Shown here: positions 30,313-34,528 of the stretch, one piece after another
How the letters are laid out: every line of letters starts with the position of its first letter
Position numbering within the stretch: the stretch's first letter is position 1
Virus record (IMG/VR): IMGVR_UViG_3300017971_000565
Span: 1 to 34,528 of that record
Length of the DNA stretch: 34,528 nt
Strand: one strand, 5' to 3'
DNA from: a virus
Position numbers and translations under genes: made by a program
The notes under the pieces: generated by a model
Told to the model about the DNA's origin: nothing
Seen by the model: only the letters and a program-made list of their open reading frames with translations
Databases searched by the model: none

Positions 30313-30356
30313 TTGCATCCATTATTTATTCCCGGCAACGTTGCCGGGATTTTTTA
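30300..30356 (+). ncRNA. Candidate ~55-nt plus-strand small RNA
   Basis: The segment runs from the start expected for the 30265 promoter to the T-run of the hairpin terminator. It contains a 12-base palindrome ATGCAATTGCAT (30307-30318) and then the 18-base terminator stem. It holds no open reading frame of useful size. It is antisense to the last codons of the gene ending at 30322. RNA existence is inferred from promoter plus terminator only. Confidence 0.4.
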
Positions 30357-30912
30357 TTTCACCATCATCAACTTGTTTTTTATATGCAAGTTGTTTTTCA
30401 TAATATTTTATTATACTGCTAATATCACCAAGTGCATTTTTTGCCCGGTGATATTTTTTCATCCACTTTTCATTCCGATCCAACAAACGTTGAATGTGAT
30501 CTTCATAATATTCAATGGATCCACGTTTCAGTTTCCCGGATGGTTCCGGGATCTTAAATTTAATCGTGATTCCATCCGCAAATGAAAGATCATAATTATC
30601 ACACATTTCATTGTGTTTTTTCCCGATACAATGTTCCAATTCGTGAACGATCGTTTGCGCAACCCGTGTTGTTTTGATCCTATCAACGCCGGGATGCCGG
30701 TTCAAATATAAACGCATCCAACGTTGATTATAATATGCACATCCCAACCGGGATGTTCCGGATCTTTTATAAACTACTTCCACCGTTAAATGATAAACCG
30801 GATCAAAACGCCCGATCCAAGAATTAAAATATTTTATGGATGCCAAAATTAGTTTTCGTAAATCCTTTGTTGAATATGCCGTTTTGTTTTTAATCTTGAT
30901 TTCAATTTTCAT
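30322..30912 (-). CDS. Metzincin-like zinc protease candidate (HExxHxxGxxH)
   Basis: From the ATG at 30912 (MKIEIKIKNK) the product is 196 aa; the frame is open to 30939. It contains TIVHELEHCIGKKHNEMCD, an exact HExxHxxGxxH zinc-binding motif with catalytic Glu, about residues 90-100. Before it are strands (YHLTVEVVYKRSG, WMRLYLNRHPG) consistent with a small zincin fold. After it come a short strand and a coiled coil (IEYYEDHIQRLLDRNEKW). It may cleave a host or phage protein early in infection, but a structural zinc protein is possible. The gene's last codons form the palindromic terminator of the opposite strand. Confidence 0.7.
   Translation of the reverse strand: MKIEIKIKNKTAYSTKDLRKLILASIKYFNSWIGRFDPVYHLTVEVVYKRSGTSRLGCAYYNQRWMRLYLNRHPGVDRIKTTRVAQTIVHELEHCIGKKHNEMCDNYDLSFADGITIKFKIPEPSGKLKRGSIEYYEDHIQRLLDRNEKWMKKYHRAKNALGDISSIIKYYEKQLAYKKQVDDGEIKNPGNVAGNK
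30331..30355 (+). terminator. Intrinsic terminator (plus-strand orientation)
   Basis: CCCGGCAACGTTGCCGGG is a perfect 18-base palindrome followed by A and six T on the plus strand. On the minus strand no T-run follows, so it works rightward only. It lies inside the last codons of the minus-strand HExxHxxGxxH gene. Confidence 0.75.
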
Positions 30913-31531
30913 CACCATCAAATAATTTTGGTTTATCATTCACCGGTTTAACATCAACAAGATCAATCCCACGTTTCACAAGATCTTCCAATTCTTTTTC
31001 CGTTTCCGTTCCCTTCACAACATATTCAATTCGTTGCGGTTGGAACGCTTGAAATATTCCCGGAATGAATTCACCATCAATGTGTGTTTGTTTCCCTTCC
31101 AAATCCCGCATAATACATTTCCGGTGTGCAACGAACACCCACGTTTTCCCAACCACAAAACCGTTTGGAACCGATTTGATCCGCCGGGAAACACCCATTG
31201 CACCGCATTCATTTGAAAACTTTTGCGGTGCGGGATAATACTTTTCACCGATCCATAATAAACCGCAACGCCCGGTGATGGATCTTAAACCACAAATATT
31301 TTTGCAATGATCCGTTCGTTCCAACCTGCAATGATTTGATGTTACAAGATCCGCATCAACCCACGTGAAACCACGTGATGGTTTGATTCCGGATCCGCAA
31401 CGTGTGCAAACTTCCAACGGAACCGGCAACAACCCGCAATTCACCGCAAGTGCATCCGATCTTAAATATAATCCGCCCGGTTTCCGGTATCCGCAACCAC
31501 GTTTGTTTTCATAAACTGTTTTTATTTTCAT
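30902..31531 (-). CDS. Cysteine-rich phage protein of a conserved uncharacterised type
   Basis: The 209-aa product starts with GCGYRKPGGLYLRSD, then CTRCGSGIKPSRGFTWV, four further cysteines (CKNICGLRS, RCGLLWIGEKYYP), GVSRRIKSVPNGFVVG, TWVFVAHRKCI and PGIFQAFQPQRIEYVV. I recall proteins of this layout as conserved hypotheticals in several phages, with CxxC zinc sites and a PSRGxTW motif; no function is known to me. It is coupled by ATGA to the zinc-ribbon gene before it and overlaps the HExxH gene by 11 bases. Confidence 0.65.
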   Translation of the reverse strand: MKIKTVYENKRGCGYRKPGGLYLRSDALAVNCGLLPVPLEVCTRCGSGIKPSRGFTWVDADLVTSNHCRLERTDHCKNICGLRSITGRCGLLWIGEKYYPAPQKFSNECGAMGVSRRIKSVPNGFVVGKTWVFVAHRKCIMRDLEGKQTHIDGEFIPGIFQAFQPQRIEYVVKGTETEKELEDLVKRGIDLVDVKPVNDKPKLFDGDEN

Positions 31532-31794
31532 TTCCCAACCTCACTTTTATATTGATATGCTTTGTTCCCGTGTGCAAAAACGGCACCACAAAATTCACAA
31601 CGTTTCCCGGATCCCGCAAAACTCCACAAATAAACTCTGTTTCTAAATTTGCAAAATGGACAATCCGCATTTATATATGATCTTCCAAACAACGGGCGAA
31701 CACCCGTTGTTTGAAATTCTTTTTCAACAATATCATCACGTTCACCACGAATGAATTCACCAACATCTTGATATTTTATTTTTTTATTCTTCAT
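31528..31794 (-). CDS. Small zinc-ribbon protein
   Basis: From the ATG at 31794 (MKNKKIKYQD) the product is 88 aa; the frame is open to 31809. Two CxxC pairs (DCPFCKF and RCEFCGAVFAHG) about 20 residues apart form a classic zinc ribbon. Such ribbons bind nucleic acid or protein. It overlaps both neighbours. Confidence 0.6.
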   Translation of the reverse strand: MKNKKIKYQDVGEFIRGERDDIVEKEFQTTGVRPLFGRSYINADCPFCKFRNRVYLWSFAGSGKRCEFCGAVFAHGNKAYQYKSEVGK

Positions 31795-32320
31795 CATCAA
31801 ACCCATCAATTATTTTTTCAATTTTATTTTTAAAATCCGCAATATCCCTTCGGATCTTTTCAACCGCAATTCTTGAAATAAAAAATTTCGGTTCACCGGT
31901 TCCATATCTTGATTTTGAATATGATGCAATTATTTTTTCATCATATTTCAGATCACCACGATCAACTTCAAAATTATAAATATTATAATCCTTCAATTTT
32001 CCTTCAATAATTTTTTCCCATTCACCCGCCGGTTTTATAAAATAAAACCAAAACACAACGTGGTGTGTTCTTTGAAAATCACCTTTCACATCCGGATCCC
32101 AATCAACACCCGGTTCATTTTCTTCAAACCGAACACGAAATTCATATTTGCTTTTTTTAGCAACGAACATTCCGGAACCTTTTCCATTCATCTTGATGGA
32201 AAACCCGGATGATAATAATTCCATCATTGCAACTGCAACTTCCGGGAATGCGGCAAGATCATCCCGCATTCCGTTTGTCAATAATGGATAACGTTCAATA
32301 AAATTTTTAATTTCTTCCAC
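31784..32320 (-). CDS. Hypothetical protein, unknown function
   Basis: The 178-aa product is an alpha/beta protein with several aromatic strands (KYEFRVRFEENEPGVDWD, HHVVFWFYFIKPAGEW, NIYNFEVDRGDLKYDEK) and a C-terminal helix (EKIRRDIADFKNKIEKI). No catalytic motif is evident. It overlaps the genes on both sides and lies among small zinc-binding genes. Not recognised. Confidence 0.55.
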   Translation of the reverse strand: MEEIKNFIERYPLLTNGMRDDLAAFPEVAVAMMELLSSGFSIKMNGKGSGMFVAKKSKYEFRVRFEENEPGVDWDPDVKGDFQRTHHVVFWFYFIKPAGEWEKIIEGKLKDYNIYNFEVDRGDLKYDEKIIASYSKSRYGTGEPKFFISRIAVEKIRRDIADFKNKIEKIIDGFDDEE

Positions 32321-32558
32321 AATCTGTTTCCTTCCGTTTTTTATATTGATATTTGAATTGATAATTTTCCCGCACGTTCAAAAGATCTTCCCGGTGTTCA
32401 ATCAAATAATTCTTCACCACTTCAAGAACTTTTAAGATTGGTTTATTTTCAAAACGTGCATCAACTGAATATGCCACCCAAACTTCCCGGATCTTGGAAT
32501 AATAAAAATTGAATCCAACGCCCTTTGTTTCGGTGTATATTTTTTTAAACCTTGCCAT
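32307..32558 (-). CDS. Hypothetical small basic protein
   Basis: The 83-aa product is rich in lysine, tyrosine and arginine (ARFKKIYTETKG, NFYYSKIREVWVAY, YQFKYQYKKRKETD), suggesting RNA or DNA binding. It overlaps both neighbours by 1 and 14 bases. No family recognised. Confidence 0.5.
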   Translation of the reverse strand: MARFKKIYTETKGVGFNFYYSKIREVWVAYSVDARFENKPILKVLEVVKNYLIEHREDLLNVRENYQFKYQYKKRKETDCGRN

Positions 32559-32980
32559 TAACTATTCCACACAAAATATTTTCTAAATACATTATAATAT
32601 GTTGTGAACAAATCACCGTTCCATTGGATGGTGATGGTTGTTGATCCCGTTAATTCTTCCACACCGGCATCCACAACCTTAACAAGATCACCGGGATCCC
32701 AAACCTTGCCACCTGCCTTAATCGGTGAAACACATTTCCACCAACCCATTTTCACTTGTGTTGGTGCGGTTTGAATATGCGGCAACCCAACGGTTGATTT
32801 TTTCCTTTCAATATATTCTTGGAATTCATCCGGCAACATTGAAGGATCCGCAATAACTTGTTCACGTCCTTTGAAAACGTTCCCGCAATTGCGGCAACCC
32901 CAATCAAACGATTTAAGATGAACGCATTCCGGCGAAAAACATTTTGTGCAACTTGGAATGCGATATTCGGTTTTTTTCAT
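32558..32980 (-). CDS. Zinc-ribbon protein with C-terminal strand domain
   Basis: The 140-aa product has an N-terminal zinc ribbon (CTKCFSPECVH, then WGCRNCGNVFKGRE) and a second domain with MGWWKCVSPIKAGGKVWD, PGDLVKVVD and TITIQWNGDLFTTYYN. The PGDLV-x-V-x-D outline resembles small SH3/KOW-like folds. DNA or RNA binding is likely; the target is unknown. Its start follows the DnaJ-finger gene by 37 bases. Confidence 0.55.
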   Translation of the reverse strand: MKKTEYRIPSCTKCFSPECVHLKSFDWGCRNCGNVFKGREQVIADPSMLPDEFQEYIERKKSTVGLPHIQTAPTQVKMGWWKCVSPIKAGGKVWDPGDLVKVVDAGVEELTGSTTITIQWNGDLFTTYYNVFRKYFVWNS

Positions 32981-33017
32981 TCTGTTATTCCTTCCCTTTT
33001 AATTATTGATGTTTGAT

Positions 33018-33410
33018 TTAATGAAAACAACGGATGCGATTATCATAATAATTGTTTCTTTTCACATCCGCTTTTGTTTGATATCCTTTTCCGCCGCAAC
33101 GATAACACGTTCCAACGTATCCTTGAAACACACCATTCAACACATATCCTTTTCCAAAATATAATCCGGATCCGCCGCAAGTGCATTCAATGCATCCTTC
33201 CGGGATCTCTTTTATCTTTTTCTTTTCATCCATCAATTGCATTTTCTTCAATTCGTTTATTTCCAATGCGGAATAAATCATTGAATGATGGTTTGCACGA
33301 TCCACAAGATATTCACCCGGAACACCGTGATCAATTAGATCTTGATCCGTTCCCGTTTGCATCAAGTGAACGATAAAATCTTTTTGATCTTGATTTAATT
33401 TCCTTGCCAT
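33018..33410 (-). CDS. DnaJ-type zinc-finger protein
   Basis: From the ATG at 33410 (MARKLNQDQKD, behind GGAAGGAAA) the product is 130 aa; the frame is open to 33470. The C-terminal half has CTCGGSG and CYRCGGKGYQ, the CxxCxGxG cysteine repeats of DnaJ central domains, giving one zinc centre. No J domain is present. The N-terminal part is helical (KDFIVHLMQTGTDQDL). Phages often carry such orphan fingers; role unknown. Confidence 0.6.
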   Translation of the reverse strand: MARKLNQDQKDFIVHLMQTGTDQDLIDHGVPGEYLVDRANHHSMIYSALEINELKKMQLMDEKKKIKEIPEGCIECTCGGSGLYFGKGYVLNGVFQGYVGTCYRCGGKGYQTKADVKRNNYYDNRIRCFH

Positions 33411-33430
33411 TTTTCCTTCCCGTTTAATTA

Positions 33431-33601
33431 TTAGAATTTGATTTTGAAATTTCCGTTCCCGGTGATCCACTCAAAAGTAAATCCCGGATCCAAATTTTTT
33501 ATCCGGTTCAATAGATCTTCAAGATTGTATGAACCGAATTTCCCGATTTCACGGGATCCGTTTTTAATTTTGATCTTATAAAATATTTTATTGTTTTTCA
33601 T
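33431..33601 (-). CDS. Hidden 56-aa protein
   Basis: A gene shorter than usual cutoffs fills the gap between the DnaJ-finger gene and the next. ATG at 33601 overlaps the neighbour's stop (ATGA) and TAA lies at 33431. The peptide starts MKNNKIFYKIKIKNGSREI and contains NLEDLLNRIKNLDPGFTFEW, a regular strand-helix-strand pattern. Function unknown. Confidence 0.6.
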   Translation of the reverse strand: MKNNKIFYKIKIKNGSREIGKFGSYNLEDLLNRIKNLDPGFTFEWITGNGNFKIKF

Positions 33602-33864
33602 ATTGATTTTTTATTTTTTACTATTTTGAAATAACGATCAACCTTAATTCCAAATTGTTCACAACAATCTTGATAAATACACAACCGATCAATCAACGGA
33701 ATATCATCCGAATATTTCAAACCGGAACATTCCAAATGTGTTTCTTCACGATCATATATCATTTGCCATAAATCCATTTTGATTTCATCATCAAGTGAAT
33801 CAACGTGATCACGGATCACGTTGAATCTTTCTTTTAATATTTCTTGTTTTTTTCTTCGTGCCAT
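33598..33864 (-). CDS. Hypothetical small protein
   Basis: The 88-aa product is mostly helical (KQEILKERFNVIRDHVDSL, EIKMDLWQMIYDREE) with three cysteines (LCIYQDCCEQFG). It overlaps the genes on both sides by one and four bases. No family recognised. Confidence 0.5.
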   Translation of the reverse strand: MARRKKQEILKERFNVIRDHVDSLDDEIKMDLWQMIYDREETHLECSGLKYSDDIPLIDRLCIYQDCCEQFGIKVDRYFKIVKNKKSI

Positions 33865-34085
33865 TACATCAAACCCACATATTCAAATGAAGGAAACATT
33901 TTTGATAATTTTGTTGCATATTCAACGGCGGCATCAACTGAAAAACATTTGCGTGAATATTTTTCAAAACCTTCATAATCACCGTTCATAAAATCATCCG
34001 AAATAAATACATAATAAACTTGTGATTCGGTTCCCTGTAATTCGTTAAAATCGGCATCATCAATGATAAATATTGCAAGATCCAT
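33864..34085 (-). CDS. Hypothetical small acidic protein
   Basis: From the ATG at 34085 (MDLAIFIIDDAD, behind GGGAG) the product is 73 aa; in-frame starts at 34121 (ATG) and 34157 (TTG) are possible. It is acidic with alternating strands (SQVYYVFISDDFMNGDYEGF) and a closing helix. A small alpha/beta fold is likely; function unknown. Confidence 0.5.
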   Translation of the reverse strand: MDLAIFIIDDADFNELQGTESQVYYVFISDDFMNGDYEGFEKYSRKCFSVDAAVEYATKLSKMFPSFEYVGLM

Positions 34086-34256
34086 TTTATTAACTCCCGG
34101 TGTGTGTGTTGTGTTTTTCATTTCACAATAAAAAATGCAAAAATCATTCCGGTTCAAATTCTTTGTTTTTGTTTTATTCTTAATAACACCCGGTTGTAAT
34201 GTTTACCGGTTTTGAAATTGTTACCAGTAAATTTTTCAAAAATAATTTCGTGCCAA

Positions 34257-34528
34257 TTATTCGCCGTAATTTTCCGGAACGATATTATCCCGGCGGAACG
34301 TTTCCGGAATCTGATCAACCGGATCAATGATCACGGTGATGTTGCAAGATTCCCGGTAACGTTCACGGATATCTTTTTCGATCAATTCCATTTCTTCCAA
34401 ACTTATTGAATTATATTGAATGATAAATCGAACCTCATAATTGGTTCCGTTCATCTTCCCGGAAGAACAACGAACGATTCCAAAAAAATAAATTATTGTC
34501 CCCAAAATTATGATGATTGCCGTTAATA
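34257..34528 (-). CDS. Partial membrane-anchored protein running off the right edge
   Basis: The frame is open to the window's right edge, so the start is missing. From the edge it reads LTAIIIILGTIIYFFGIV, a membrane anchor, then a soluble domain of about 70 residues (NYEVRFIIQYNSISLEEMEL, EKDIRERYRESCNITVIID). A TTG at 34505 would give an 82-aa form but lies inside the hydrophobic segment. The missing basic start is what the left-edge fragment (MKSKYKYIHF) would supply if the genome is circular. Function unknown. Confidence 0.6.
   Translation of the reverse strand, partial: LTAIIIILGTIIYFFGIVRCSSGKMNGTNYEVRFIIQYNSISLEEMELIEKDIRERYRESCNITVIIDPVDQIPETFRRDNIVPENYGE

Noticed and set aside
34237-34244. 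TATTTTTG as a minus-strand promoter element upstream of the gene ending at 33864
   Set aside because: No TTG lies 17-23 bases upstream, so only half of the pattern is present and chance is likely in AT-rich DNA.

Overview
This window is almost entirely a tailed-phage genome (siphovirus-like, lambda/HK97 assembly plan). It is AT-rich, tightly packed, and nearly every gene lies on the minus strand with 1-8 nt or ATGA overlaps. The host is probably in the Bacteroidota/FCB group. Exported proteins have leaders ending in FSQ, FAQ, VAQ or YSQ, and two intergenic sites fit TTG-N20-TAnnTTTG, the Bacteroidota-type promoter. Host assignment is inference.

Layout, in the direction of transcription (right to left). 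34.5-30.3 kb: small early-type genes, four of them with zinc-ribbon-like cysteine clusters, ending in a protein with a perfect HExxHxxGxxH motif. 30.36-29.98 kb: a control locus with an XRE-type regulator, a palindromic operator, overlapping divergent promoters and a possible ~55 nt plus-strand RNA. 29.7-27.1 kb: Nu1-like small terminase, a hidden 39-aa membrane protein and a GpA-type large terminase. 27.1-25.0 kb: small genes including a MazG-like nucleotide pyrophosphohydrolase, closed by a strong intrinsic terminator. 24.9-18.9 kb: head genes (gpW-like connector, an exported protein, portal, a protease-major capsid fusion, FII-like joiner, tail terminator candidate). 18.85-13.5 kb: an exported protein, a 680-aa LamG protein, many small membrane proteins, holin candidate and GH108 endolysin. 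13.5-5.7 kb: three tail-tube-like paralogs, tail assembly chaperones with a -1 frameshift site, tape measure and tail hub. 5.6-4.97 kb: the only plus-strand genes, a small protein and a lipoprotein. 4.9-4.7 kb: a nine-copy CAATGTTATA array and a promoter. 4.7-0.9 kb: membrane proteins, a primase lacking its zinc ligands and a VapE-type helicase, ending at an iteron-like region. 0.7-0.1 kb: a gpZ-like tail protein far from the other tail genes.

The two window edges carry what look like the two halves of one membrane-protein gene, so the window may be a complete circular or circularly permuted genome opened inside that gene, one base out of frame. No integrase, partition gene or tRNA was found. 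The most interesting structures are the 30.3 kb control locus with half-sites shared with the 4.8 kb array, the two repeat arrays bracketing the replication genes, the Sec-leader proteins inside the virion operon, and the sharp composition break inside the LamG gene (no GATC for 1.8 kb in a genome otherwise rich in GATC and CCGG).
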